The notes under the pieces: model-generated
The model's input: only the letters and a program-made list of their open reading frames with translations
Database searches by the model: none
What the model was told of the DNA's origin: nothing
Shown here: positions 1 through 9,140 of the stretch, piece after piece
Numbering within the stretch: the first letter of the stretch is position 1
Layout of the letters: each line of letters begins with the position of its first letter
Source of the DNA: CAIPBY01 sp041671305
GTDB taxonomy: Bacteria; Patescibacteriota; Patescibacteriia; 2-01-FULL-39-33
Assembly (NCBI GenBank): GCA_041671305.1
Contig: JBAZBX010000003.1
Span: forward strand, 1 to 57,346
Direction: 5' to 3'
Length of the DNA: 57,346 nucleotides
Translations under genes and position numbers: made by a program

Positions 1-2
1 CC

Positions 3-1661
3 TTATTTATGTTTTTCAAAAGAAAAAATATTCCTTTGAAAATTTGGTATGGATTTTTAGTTCTCTTGGAGATGTTTATCGCTTTGGAGACTCAAACTAG
101 GGGAGCCATGATTGCGCTTGGAATCGGCGGAATGATTTTTGTGCTTTACCTTTTGTTTTTTTATTATAATAAAAAAGTTCTTAAGATTATAGGAGTTTTA
201 ATTATTTTGGCGTCTGTCTGTGGTATATCTTCCATCTATATATTTAAAAATTCTGATTTTATTAGAAATCAGCCGGTTCTTTCCAGAATCGCCTCCATTT
301 CCCTCAAGGATGGCTCAACCAATAACCGTTTGGTAACTTGGGGAATCGCTTGGCAAGGATTCAAGAAGCGGCCGATATTGGGTTATGGCCAGGAAAACTT
401 TTATGAAGTGTTTGATAAATATTATACCACTAAAAATACAGAATCCTGGTTTGACCGGTCTCATAACATGATAGGTGACAGGGCGATTACTGGCGGAATA
501 ATCGGCTTAATCAGCTATCTCGCCGTATTGCTGGTGCCATTTTATTTTCTCTGGAAATTCCACAAAAATTCTGATAAAAAAGATGATAACTGTTCAATAG
601 AAAAGACCCCTGAGGTCAAAGAATGGGCCAGAAAATATTTTGTTCCTATAATTTTTTCTATTTTGATTCTTGCTTACATTATCCAAAACATGTTTATTTT
701 TGAAGCCTTGGTGACTTATGTGCCACTCATGATGGTTTTGTGTTTTGTGGGCATGTATGGACCTAATTTTGATTGGAAATTTTTACGTGATGAAAAATTC
801 AAAGCGGTATGTTTTTGGGTGGGGATAGTACTGCTGGTACCCATGATTTACTTTTTTAATCTTTATCCTGTTTCTGCTAACGCTGATTTTATCAAGGCGC
901 TTGCCCTGCCTGATTTGAGCTTCCAGCAGAGAATTAATGCTTTTGAAAATGTAATCGCTCGCGGTACTTATGGCAATCAAGAATACCGCAGGCATTATTT
1001 TGATTTTTTTCAGAGCAGTCTTTCTGGCTGGATTTCCAATGCTGAGTCTAGAAAACAAATTCCGCAATCAGATATGATTAAATTCGCCAATACTATGGAA
1101 GGACAGCTTCAAGATCAAATTACTGAAAATAACCACAATACATCCAACTATCTGATGTTGATGCGTTTTTATGACATGGCTTATGTTTTTGATCCATCTA
1201 GGCTAAATAAGGCGATAGAGGCCTTTAATTCGGCCAAGGAGCTTAGTCCTGGCAGGCCACAGATTTATTATGAATTAGCCCAGACTTATTTTTATCTGGG
1301 TAATTACTATATAATGCAGAAGCAAGATGATCTGGCCGAAGACGCATTCCGTAAATCGCTAGATGTATTTTATTTTGGAGCTCAATTGAATTATTACCAG
1401 GCTACGGAGTTGACCGATATGACAGGATATTTAAGTTGGGCCAAAAATAACGAGGCATACGCCAAAGTCATATCCAAAGATGGCATAAGTGACAAGAAAA
1501 TTGAGGAGATAACCGCAGATATGATTTCTTGGTTGCCTTTGGCTCCCGCCGAGCAGAAAGACTCCCTTACTTCAAGTTTGAAAGATATTGTTAAATATTT
1601 TTCTGAAGCGGATAAGGGGAATAAAGTTTTGAAAGCTCAGTTAGATAGCTTGAATAAATAG
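3..1661 (+). CDS. O-antigen ligase/polymerase-like membrane protein with C-terminal TPR region (5' partial)
   Basis: Probably a Wzy/WaaL-type protein that polymerises or transfers lipid-linked glycans at the outer face of the membrane. Numbering from the ATG at 9, hydrophobic helices lie near residues 10-27, 34-52, 58-77, 160-182, 213-235, 238-254 and 268-288. The large external loop carries WGIAWQGFKKRPILGYGQ, typical of the Wzy_C domain. The C-terminal third (about 390-450) looks like TPR repeats (AIEAFNSAKELSPGRP). Family members usually have 10-12 helices and only about seven are present. There is no stop between base 3 and the ATG at 9, so the gene very likely starts outside the window. 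It heads a polysaccharide cluster on the same strand. Family is fairly sure; ligase versus polymerase cannot be decided. Confidence 0.8.
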   Translation, partial: LFMFFKRKNIPLKIWYGFLVLLEMFIALETQTRGAMIALGIGGMIFVLYLLFFYYNKKVLKIIGVLIILASVCGISSIYIFKNSDFIRNQPVLSRIASISLKDGSTNNRLVTWGIAWQGFKKRPILGYGQENFYEVFDKYYTTKNTESWFDRSHNMIGDRAITGGIIGLISYLAVLLVPFYFLWKFHKNSDKKDDNCSIEKTPEVKEWARKYFVPIIFSILILAYIIQNMFIFEALVTYVPLMMVLCFVGMYGPNFDWKFLRDEKFKAVCFWVGIVLLVPMIYFFNLYPVSANADFIKALALPDLSFQQRINAFENVIARGTYGNQEYRRHYFDFFQSSLSGWISNAESRKQIPQSDMIKFANTMEGQLQDQITENNHNTSNYLMLMRFYDMAYVFDPSRLNKAIEAFNSAKELSPGRPQIYYELAQTYFYLGNYYIMQKQDDLAEDAFRKSLDVFYFGAQLNYYQATELTDMTGYLSWAKNNEAYAKVISKDGISDKKIEEITADMISWLPLAPAEQKDSLTSSLKDIVKYFSEADKGNKVLKAQLDSLNK

Positions 1662-1682
1662 TTAAATATTAATAAATCTATC

Positions 1683-2535
1683 ATGTCGTTATTAAAACGT
1701 GCAGCTAAGAAAATTTTATCACCGGTTGTATTTGTATTCTTGTCATCCATTAAAAATAAGTTTATTAATTCATTAAAGGGTAAAACTACTCACTCGGCTT
1801 TTGACGAGGAAATTATTATTAAAAAATACCTAGATAACCTACCCTTAGAAAATAATTATTGCGTAGATATAGCAGCTTCAGACGGTATAACCATGTCAAA
1901 TACTTATTCGTTTTTTAAAAATACTTGGCAAGGAATGGCGGTAGAATATAATCCTATTAAATTTGCTGAGTTAGCTAATTCATATAGGAAGTTTTCTAAT
2001 GTGAGTCTTTTGAAGGTAAAAGTCATACCTGAAAATATTCTGTCGGTTCTAGGCGCGTGTTTGTGTCCCAAAGATTTTGCTTTTTTGAGTTTTGATATTG
2101 ATAGTTATGATTATTTTGTTTTGGAGAAATTATTATCCGAATTTAGGCCGCGATTGATTTGCACTGAAATAAATGAAAACATACCACCCCCCTATAAGTT
2201 TTAGTGTGAAATATAATGAAGATCATGTGTGGTCTGAGGATCATTTCTATGGTCAAAGTGTATCAATGGTAGGTAGGCTTTGTAAAAAATTTAATTATGA
2301 CATTGTTGAATCTCATTATAATAATTTATTTTTGATCCCAAGAGAAATAAATAAATTTAAATCCTTGACTCCGGAAGAGGCTTATGACATGGGCTATAGA
2401 AATAAAATAGATAGGAAGATGAAATTTCCTTGGAATGATGACATGGAGGAGTTATTAAATATGGGTAGAGAGGATGGAATAGTATTTTTAGAAAATAAAT
2501 TTGAAAAATATTCTGGGAAATATATTCTTGAATAA
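1683..2535 (+). pseudogene. FkbM-like methyltransferase gene interrupted by a frameshift in a C run
   Basis: Two overlapping frames (1683-2204 and 2173-2535) together read as one protein of about 283 residues. The first ends ...LICTEINENIPPPYKF and the second continues ISFSVKYNEDHVWSEDHFYG, which gives a continuous sequence if one base is removed from the six-C run at 2187-2192. The acidic CTEINENIPPP and later HFYGQS resemble a family of SAM-dependent methyltransferase-like proteins found in polysaccharide clusters. The second frame has no ribosome-binding site of its own. The shift could be an assembly error, a true null allele or a phase-variable tract; a six-base run is short for phase variation. 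It lies between the ligase and the flippase. Function is inferred from similarity and context. Confidence 0.7.
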
Positions 2536-2580
2536 CATCTAACAAATACAAAGGATTATAGGTTTGGGTTAATAAAATTA

Positions 2581-3888
2581 ATGATAAAGGTTATTTCACA
2601 ATTTGTCGGCAGATATTCTGGTCATCATGGATTTAGGCGGTATTTGAAGAATACTGGCTGGATGTTTTTGGGACAGGCCGTGTCCATGGCCTCGTCTTTT
2701 GTGGTGGTTATCTTTCTAGCTCGCTATCTTGGACCGGATAATTATGGTCTATTAAACTATGTCATGAGCTTCTGTATCATTTTTGCATTTTTAGCTGGTT
2801 TTGGTATTGATAGCGTACTAAATAGGGAATTGGTGAAGAATCCTCAAAGATATAACGAATATTTAGGAACTGGATTTATAATAAAGTTTTTGGGAGCGTT
2901 TTTATGTATTGGGGTTATAGCATTATCCGCTTATATCATGCGTTTGGATTTTTTTTCTAAAACCCTTATTTTTATATATTCCTTATCTTTCATTTTTCAG
3001 TCATTTTATGTTATATCGGTTTTCTTCCAGTCCAGAGTAGAAGCTAAATACAACAGAATAGCGGAGATAATTTATAATGTAATTTCCCTGATTATTAAGC
3101 TCCTGCTCATTTATTTTGGGCTTGGGGTATTTTGGTTGGTATTGGCTTATGCCTTTGATACGGCTATACTTTCATTCTGCTATTTGGTTATTTATAAGAA
3201 GAATAAATTAAAAGTGAATAATTGGAGGTTTAATTCCGGCTTGGCCAAAACTTTGCTAAGGGATTCTTGGCCATTAATGTTCTCATCTTTGGCTATTACG
3301 ATTTATATGAAAATTGATGCTGTTATGATAAGAAGCATGCTTAATGATAATGCGGTAGGCATATATGCCGCCGCCGCCAAACTCTCTGAAGCCTGGTATT
3401 TCATTCCTGGAATAATTTGCGGGTCAGTTTTTCCAGCCATAGTCAATGCTCACAGAACCGATTCAATCCAATTTACCAAACGTCTGAAAAAGGTATATTC
3501 GCTTATGTTTTGGCTTTCTTTTTTGATAGCATTGGTGATTACTTTTTCATCCGAATTCATTATTAGATTGATGTATGGCTCAGCTTATGCTTCTGCCGCG
3601 CCAATACTAAGCGTGCATGTCTGGTCTGGTGTAGGAGTATTTTTAGGAGTCGCTGTTACTCAGTATTTGATAGTTGAGAATTACAATAGGATATTTTTTT
3701 ATTCAACTTCTGCCAGCGCCATTCTGAACGTAGTCTTAAATTTTATTTTAATACCCAGGATCGGAATAATGGGCGCCGCGATAGCCACATTGATTTCCTA
3801 TTTTTCAGCCACTCTTTTTATTCTATTTTTTAAGAAGAGTAGAAAGCAGGCTCTTAATATTTTTGAAGGTATAATATTTAAATTTTAG
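2581..3888 (+). CDS. Wzx-type polysaccharide flippase (MOP/PST family)
   Basis: A 435-residue integral membrane protein, the usual length for flippases that move undecaprenyl-linked oligosaccharide across the membrane. The N-terminal stretch NTGWMFLGQAVSMASSFVVV, followed by FLARYLGPDNYGLLNYV, is characteristic of the polysaccharide transport branch of the MOP superfamily. About 12 hydrophobic helices follow, with a conserved central SWPLMFSSLAITIYMKIDAVMI. It sits among glycosyltransferases, as expected for a Wzx/Wzy pathway. The exact glycan is unknown. Confidence 0.9.
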   Translation: MIKVISQFVGRYSGHHGFRRYLKNTGWMFLGQAVSMASSFVVVIFLARYLGPDNYGLLNYVMSFCIIFAFLAGFGIDSVLNRELVKNPQRYNEYLGTGFIIKFLGAFLCIGVIALSAYIMRLDFFSKTLIFIYSLSFIFQSFYVISVFFQSRVEAKYNRIAEIIYNVISLIIKLLLIYFGLGVFWLVLAYAFDTAILSFCYLVIYKKNKLKVNNWRFNSGLAKTLLRDSWPLMFSSLAITIYMKIDAVMIRSMLNDNAVGIYAAAAKLSEAWYFIPGIICGSVFPAIVNAHRTDSIQFTKRLKKVYSLMFWLSFLIALVITFSSEFIIRLMYGSAYASAAPILSVHVWSGVGVFLGVAVTQYLIVENYNRIFFYSTSASAILNVVLNFILIPRIGIMGAAIATLISYFSATLFILFFKKSRKQALNIFEGIIFKF

Positions 3889-3908
3889 ATTAATAACATG
3901 AAACTAAG

Positions 3909-4817
3909 ATGAAATTTTTTTATCAGAAAATATGGTGGAGAATTGCGATTTTTTTTAACAGGAATTTCTACAGGGGAGGTTTGTTTTCTATTATTTTTTT
4001 AATGCCATTGTCAATCAGAAAAAAACATCCTCGATGGCTTTCATTGAGCGGATATTTATCTAGAAAATGCAAAATAGTTTCCATTGAACGGAAAAATGAA
4101 AATTTTCTTATAAAAAGTAAAAAATATATTTTTGAAGTACCTTTTGTGTCGGATGATTTCTTTGATATTTTATATCCATTCCTTGAAATTAGTAATTATA
4201 AAGTAGAAAATTTATTAAATAATCCGTTTTTTTCAGAGGGATGTTATTTAACTGATAATTGTTGCCTAAGGTGCGGGGATACAGTAGTAGATGCCGGAAC
4301 TAATGTCGGGTTTTTTACTATATTAGCCTCCAAATTAGTAGGCGATTCCGGCAAGATATATTCTTTTGAGCCAGTAAAAGAAGCCGCGACAATCTTGAAA
4401 AATAATATCAATATAAACAATTGTAAAAATATCGAAATAGTTGAGAAAGCACTTGGAGATCAGGAAGGAGACATAGAATTCTATATAGATTCTGAAAACT
4501 TATTTGAGGGCTCTTCATCGGTCATTAAGCCAGAATCGGAGAAATCGAGAAGAAAAATTCAGCAAACAACGATTGATGATTTTGTTATTGCTAATAAAAT
4601 TGAACAAATTGATTTTATTAAAGTTGATATAGAGGGTGCGGAAAGATACATGCTTAAAGGTGCTGAGCAGACTATTAAGAGGTTTAAGCCCATGATTTCT
4701 ATTAGGACTTATCATTTGCCTGATGATCCTGAAGTTATTGAAAAAATACTTAAGTCATATGTTCCAGAATATAAAATAGAAAAATTTTTTGACAAAACTT
4801 TACGGGCTTTTATTTAA
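3909..4817 (+). CDS. FkbM family methyltransferase
   Basis: A 302-residue SAM-dependent methyltransferase, probably modifying a sugar hydroxyl of the surface glycan. The SAM site is VVDAGTNVGFFTILASKLVG, with the acidic second motif IYSFEPVKE. Later motifs IDFIKVDIEGAERYMLKGA and FKPMISIRTYH are hallmarks of FkbM proteins. About 110 N-terminal residues precede the catalytic domain. The gene is 20 bases after the flippase and 5 bases before the GT9 gene, consistent with one operon. It is the intact relative of the broken gene at 1683-2535, although the two are not close copies. Confidence 0.88.
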   Translation: MKFFYQKIWWRIAIFFNRNFYRGGLFSIIFLMPLSIRKKHPRWLSLSGYLSRKCKIVSIERKNENFLIKSKKYIFEVPFVSDDFFDILYPFLEISNYKVENLLNNPFFSEGCYLTDNCCLRCGDTVVDAGTNVGFFTILASKLVGDSGKIYSFEPVKEAATILKNNININNCKNIEIVEKALGDQEGDIEFYIDSENLFEGSSSVIKPESEKSRRKIQQTTIDDFVIANKIEQIDFIKVDIEGAERYMLKGAEQTIKRFKPMISIRTYHLPDDPEVIEKILKSYVPEYKIEKFFDKTLRAFI

Positions 4818-4822
4818 TTTAG

Positions 4823-5917
4823 ATGAATTATTCATACACAAATTCAATTGTAAGAACCGCGGCTTATGTCGTAGATGCTTTTGGTAATTTATTTTTTTGG
4901 TTTTCAGATAATAAGATAGATAATACCAAAATAAAGAAAATAATTTTTGTTAAGTTGGATAATATTGGCGACTGTTTTTTGTCAACTCCTATTTTTTATG
5001 AGTTAAAAAAAATAAATGAAAATGTGGTTATAGATGTGTTGTGTCTTGAGGCATCAAAAGAGATTTTTGTAAGCAATAATTCGGTTAGCTCTGTAATCAC
5101 CATAAAGAATAAGGATATCGGTGAAATTTTTGGAGTTTTAAAAATGATTAAGGAAGGAGGATATGATGTGTTTATAGATGCCAGGGGATATGCGAAAGTT
5201 TCCCTGTTGGGATTATTATCTGGCGTTAAAATTAGGATGGGATTTATGGAAGAGGTTTTTAATTGTTTTTATACCCATAAGATGTCGCATAATAAAACTG
5301 AGCATGAGAGTAAAAAATATTTAGAGATATTAAATAGATTCGGGTTAGGCGGGGTTTCTTCTTGGGTTCCTTTCATTGATGCTAATTCACCAGAAGAAAT
5401 CCTTAAAACATTCAGTAAAAAAATAATTGCCATTCATCCCGGAGCGAGCCTGGATTACAAGAGGTGGCCAGTTGAAAAATGGATAAAGTTAATAAGATTG
5501 ATTTTGGAATTAAATAATGATTTTGAGATTGCTGTTTTGGGAAGTAAGGATGAAATGAAGATAGGAGAGAAAATTACAAGTGAAATAAAAAATAACAGGA
5601 TAAAAGATTTGGTTGGAAAAATGTCTATTGCCGATACGTATGTTTTTCTTTCGAGATGTTTTTTATTTTTAGGCAGTGATTCGGCCTTGGGTCATTTGGC
5701 TGGTTCCCAGGAAATACCAACTATTGTATTGATGAACGCGGTAATTGACAAAAATAGATGGAGTCCTCTCGGATCAAAGGTTAGAGTAATAATTGGTCAT
5801 GATAAGGATCATAACTGCTTGTATGACAAATGTACTTATCCATGTGCTAACATGGATTCAATAACCGTAGATGAAATATTTAATGAAGTAAGTGAAATAA
5901 TTAAAGCAAATGATTGA
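4823..5917 (+). CDS. Glycosyltransferase family 9 (heptosyltransferase-like)
   Basis: A 364-residue GT-B fold enzyme. The N-terminal IIFVKLDNIGDCFLSTPIFYEL is the family's first Rossmann segment. The C-terminal domain contains IAIHPGASLDYKRWPVEKW and FLGSDSALGHLAGSQEIP, which match the nucleotide-sugar side of ADP-heptose:LPS heptosyltransferases. In organisms without LPS these enzymes transfer other sugars, so heptose is not implied. The stop overlaps the next start by 8 bases, indicating translational coupling. Confidence 0.88.
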   Translation: MNYSYTNSIVRTAAYVVDAFGNLFFWFSDNKIDNTKIKKIIFVKLDNIGDCFLSTPIFYELKKINENVVIDVLCLEASKEIFVSNNSVSSVITIKNKDIGEIFGVLKMIKEGGYDVFIDARGYAKVSLLGLLSGVKIRMGFMEEVFNCFYTHKMSHNKTEHESKKYLEILNRFGLGGVSSWVPFIDANSPEEILKTFSKKIIAIHPGASLDYKRWPVEKWIKLIRLILELNNDFEIAVLGSKDEMKIGEKITSEIKNNRIKDLVGKMSIADTYVFLSRCFLFLGSDSALGHLAGSQEIPTIVLMNAVIDKNRWSPLGSKVRVIIGHDKDHNCLYDKCTYPCANMDSITVDEIFNEVSEIIKAND

Positions 5918-6893
5918 TGAATTAATTTCAATTGTTATTCCAACCCATAACCGCTCTGAAATATTAGCTAATGTTTCCGTGCCCAGTGTTATCAATCAAA
6001 TTTATAAAAATTGGGAATTGATTATTGTTGATGATGGATCAACTGACAATACCAGAGAAGTTTGTGTCAAGGTGATGGAGAATGATTCAAAAATAAAATA
6101 TTATTATAAGGAAAATGGTGGCCAAGGATCTGCGAGGAATTTTGGTATTAGAATGGCGAAAGGAGATTTTGTGCTTCTTCTGGACTCAGATGATGCGCTT
6201 TTGCCGGAAATGATAAATATAATGCTGCTAACATTAATTTACCAAAAGGGCGATATGATAAAATGTCGGAAATGGGATTTTAATTATGGGAAAGGAATTT
6301 TTAATGTCAGCGGAGATAATCCTAGTTGTCATATTTATCGTAAGGAACTTTTTGAAAAAATGGGATTTTATGGCGAAGATAGAAATTTAATAGGGATTGA
6401 AGATGCTGACCTGACTTTAACTTGGAATAAATATTCGGCAGAAAATGGTTCAATGATCAAGGAGATAATGATAGATATGCCATTGGTTGTTTATCTAAGC
6501 CATGTAGACCAGGCTACCAGCAATGCCAATCTGCCGAAAAAGAAACAGATGATTGAGTCCATTTTAAATAAATATCATGAGGATTTATTTGCGGATAAAA
6601 GAGAGATGTTTGTAAAATATCGCGAGTTAGGAAATATAAAAATATTGCTTGGTGACAGTAGTGGCAGAAAAGATATTTTGAAGTCATTATCTGTAAAATT
6701 CAATATTGAATCCGTTATATTATTGGCAATAAGTTATTTGGGGAAAAATTTCTATCGTTATCAGATAGGTGTCATTAAAAAAATAAGGGAAAGGGTATTC
6801 TGGAAAATAGCAATAAAGAGTGAGATCAAGAAGTTTCCCTTGTCTTATAAAAATGCAATGAGTATAACTAAGAATTATAAAGATTGGAGATAA
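5910..6893 (+). CDS. Glycosyltransferase family 2
   Basis: A 327-residue GT-A enzyme. The N-terminus has ISIVIPTHNRSEILANVS, then WELIIVDDGSTDNTREV, GGQGSARNFGIRMAKGDFV and the metal-binding LLDSDDALLP. This order is standard for family 2 inverting transferases that use UDP- or dTDP-sugars. The last 100 residues are variable with no clear membrane helix, so the enzyme is likely cytoplasmic and loosely membrane-associated. It overlaps the GT9 gene and lies 4 bases before the next GT4 gene. Sugar specificity is not readable from sequence. Confidence 0.9.
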   Translation: MIDELISIVIPTHNRSEILANVSVPSVINQIYKNWELIIVDDGSTDNTREVCVKVMENDSKIKYYYKENGGQGSARNFGIRMAKGDFVLLLDSDDALLPEMINIMLLTLIYQKGDMIKCRKWDFNYGKGIFNVSGDNPSCHIYRKELFEKMGFYGEDRNLIGIEDADLTLTWNKYSAENGSMIKEIMIDMPLVVYLSHVDQATSNANLPKKKQMIESILNKYHEDLFADKREMFVKYRELGNIKILLGDSSGRKDILKSLSVKFNIESVILLAISYLGKNFYRYQIGVIKKIRERVFWKIAIKSEIKKFPLSYKNAMSITKNYKDWR

Positions 6894-6897
6894 TAAA

Positions 6898-8025
6898 ATG
6901 AAAATAGGAATTAATCTTTTGCAATATACAGATGTCCAAGGCATAGAAATCTACGCCCATAATTTATTATCGTCCGTTTTTGCCAATGACAACCGAAACA
7001 CCTATATCCTTTTTGTTAATCAGAAATCAGCTTCAATTTTTGACTTTCAATTTCCCAATGTTATAAAGAAGGAGTTAAAGCTCAAGAGCTTGTCCAAAAA
7101 TTATCTGATTTTTTTTCAACAGTTGATCTTTCCATTTATTCTCAAAAGAGAAAAGATAGATCTTTTGTTTTGTCCCTCTTTGGCCATGCCTCTGTTTTAT
7201 GGTTCAAAAGTGGTGACTATTTTAGATTGTGCTTTTGCGAGATTTAGGGATGAGGCGGCGGGAATATCCAGAATTTATATTAAGCTGGCCTGTCTGTCCG
7301 CAAAGTTTTTTTCCAAAGGGGTCGTTACTATTTCGAAGTTTTCAAAAAAAGAAATAACGAAGATAATCGGCATTAAGGAAGACAAAATTTTAGCAATTTA
7401 TGGCGGAGTTCCTCGGCTTTTAGTTCCCAATGCAAACGAAACAAATCAGACGCTTAAAAAATTTAACTTAATCGGACAAGATAATTCAATTAAAAAGTAT
7501 TTTTTTTGTATTGGCAATTTTAGGCCAAGGAAAAACATAGCCCGATTGATAAAATCATTTAGTCTCCTGGCGCAAAAGAAGGAAGATTGTTATTTGGTTT
7601 TGGCAGGTAAAGTTGAAAAAAGATTTTTTGACGTTTATGCTGAGATAGATAATTATAATTTAAGAGATAGGATTTTATATTTGGGAGTAGTTGGCGATAT
7701 GGAAAAATCGGTGTTGTATCAAAACTGTGTCGCTGTGACATTTTGTTCTTTGTACGAAGGAATGGGACTGCCGATTTTGGAGGGTCAATATTTTTCTGCG
7801 CCGATTATAACTTCCAACGTATCCTCTTTGCCGGAAGTTTCCGGCCAGGGCGCTTTATTGGTTGATCCTTATGATGTCTTAGAAATTAGTCAAGCCATGG
7901 AAAGATTGCTTATAGATGATAATTTAAGAACGGAGCTTATTGAGCGGGGAAGCGCAAACATGACAAGATTCTCTTGGGATCAATCAGCAAAAGAATTAAT
8001 TACTTTATTTGAAAAGAACAAATAA
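6898..8025 (+). CDS. Glycosyltransferase family 4
   Basis: A 375-residue GT-B retaining transferase. It starts MKIGINLLQYTDVQGIEIYA, has the first Rossmann domain to about residue 185, and then FFCIGNFRPRKNIARLIKSF, a typical start of the donor-binding domain. The donor motif is VTFCSLYEGMGLPILEGQ followed by SNVSSLPEVSGQGALLVDP, close to the mannosyltransferase-like branch. An ATG directly follows the previous gene at 4-base spacing. Part of the same surface-glycan operon. Confidence 0.9.
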   Translation: MKIGINLLQYTDVQGIEIYAHNLLSSVFANDNRNTYILFVNQKSASIFDFQFPNVIKKELKLKSLSKNYLIFFQQLIFPFILKREKIDLLFCPSLAMPLFYGSKVVTILDCAFARFRDEAAGISRIYIKLACLSAKFFSKGVVTISKFSKKEITKIIGIKEDKILAIYGGVPRLLVPNANETNQTLKKFNLIGQDNSIKKYFFCIGNFRPRKNIARLIKSFSLLAQKKEDCYLVLAGKVEKRFFDVYAEIDNYNLRDRILYLGVVGDMEKSVLYQNCVAVTFCSLYEGMGLPILEGQYFSAPIITSNVSSLPEVSGQGALLVDPYDVLEISQAMERLLIDDNLRTELIERGSANMTRFSWDQSAKELITLFEKNK

Positions 8026-8027
8026 TT

Positions 8028-9140
8028 ATGAAAATACTTCAAGTCAATAAATTCTATTATCCTTGGATCGGGGGCATAGAAAACGTGGCCAAAGATTTAG
8101 CAGAAGGCCTAAATGGCAAAGATAATATTGAAATGGAAATTCTGGCTTGCCAGAGCGGGGGAAAGGGCGGTGTGGAAACTATCAATGGTATTAAAGTTTA
8201 TAGGGCATCAAGTCTGGGCATGTTGTTTCGTATGCCGATTTCTTTTGAATTTTTTGGGATGTATCGTAAATTAGTAAAGGAAACTGATTTAGTAATTTTG
8301 CATCATCCGTTTCCATTGAGTTTTTTGGCCTATTCTATATTTGCCAAGAAGAAACTGGTGGTTTGGTATCATAGTGATATTGTAAAACAAAAATTAGCTG
8401 GATTTTTGATAGAGCCCTTGATAAATTATATTTTAAAAAAAGCTAATTTTATTTTTGTTTCCAACAAAACTATAATTTCAGAGTCAAAATTTTTGAATCC
8501 GTTAGCTTCAAAATGCAAAATAATTCCTTATGGAATTAATCTCGCGGAATATGGATTGACTCCTCAAGTAGAAGAAAAGTCTAAGCAGATAAAAAATAAT
8601 TATGGCGTACCGTTAATTCTCTCTGTTGGCAGATTAGTCTATTATAAAGGTTTCAAATATCTCATAGAGGCTATGGCCGAAGTAGAGGGAAGACTTTTGA
8701 TAATCGGCGACGGTCCGCTCAAAGAAGAATTGAATGAGCAAATCAAAGATAGTGGATTGGAAAATAAAGTTTGCATTATTGACCCTGTCAAGGATTTGAT
8801 CCCGTATTATTATGCCTGTGATTTGTTTGTCTTGTCTTCTGTGGCAAATTCGGAAGTGTTTGGCTTAGTCCAAATGGAGGCCATGGCCTGCTCTAAGCCG
8901 GTGATAAATACTGATTTGCCCACAGGTGTCCCAGAGGTGAGTCTTGATGGCGAAACTGGATTTACCGTAGAACCAAAAAATTCCAAGGCTCTGGCTTATG
9001 CTATAAATAAAATAATCTCAGATTCTGATCTGAAATTAAAATTTTCTCAGGCGGCCAAGAGAAGAGTAGAAGAATTTTTTAAGCAAGAAAAGTTTTTGGA
9101 GGCCAATAAAAAATATTTTGAGGAAATTATAAAAGAGTAA
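8028..9140 (+). CDS. Glycosyltransferase family 4
   Basis: A 370-residue GT-B enzyme starting MKILQVNKFYYPWIGGIENV, where the Gly-rich loop binds the acceptor side. The donor domain begins PLILSVGRLVYYKGFKYLIEA and contains SSVANSEVFGLVQMEAMACSKP, the E-x7-E type motif of retaining GT4 enzymes. It starts 2 bases after the preceding GT4 stop and ends directly against the stop of the minus-strand priming transferase, with no intergenic base. It is likely the last gene of the operon that starts left of the window. Confidence 0.92.
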   Translation: MKILQVNKFYYPWIGGIENVAKDLAEGLNGKDNIEMEILACQSGGKGGVETINGIKVYRASSLGMLFRMPISFEFFGMYRKLVKETDLVILHHPFPLSFLAYSIFAKKKLVVWYHSDIVKQKLAGFLIEPLINYILKKANFIFVSNKTIISESKFLNPLASKCKIIPYGINLAEYGLTPQVEEKSKQIKNNYGVPLILSVGRLVYYKGFKYLIEAMAEVEGRLLIIGDGPLKEELNEQIKDSGLENKVCIIDPVKDLIPYYYACDLFVLSSVANSEVFGLVQMEAMACSKPVINTDLPTGVPEVSLDGETGFTVEPKNSKALAYAINKIISDSDLKLKFSQAAKRRVEEFFKQEKFLEANKKYFEEIIKE

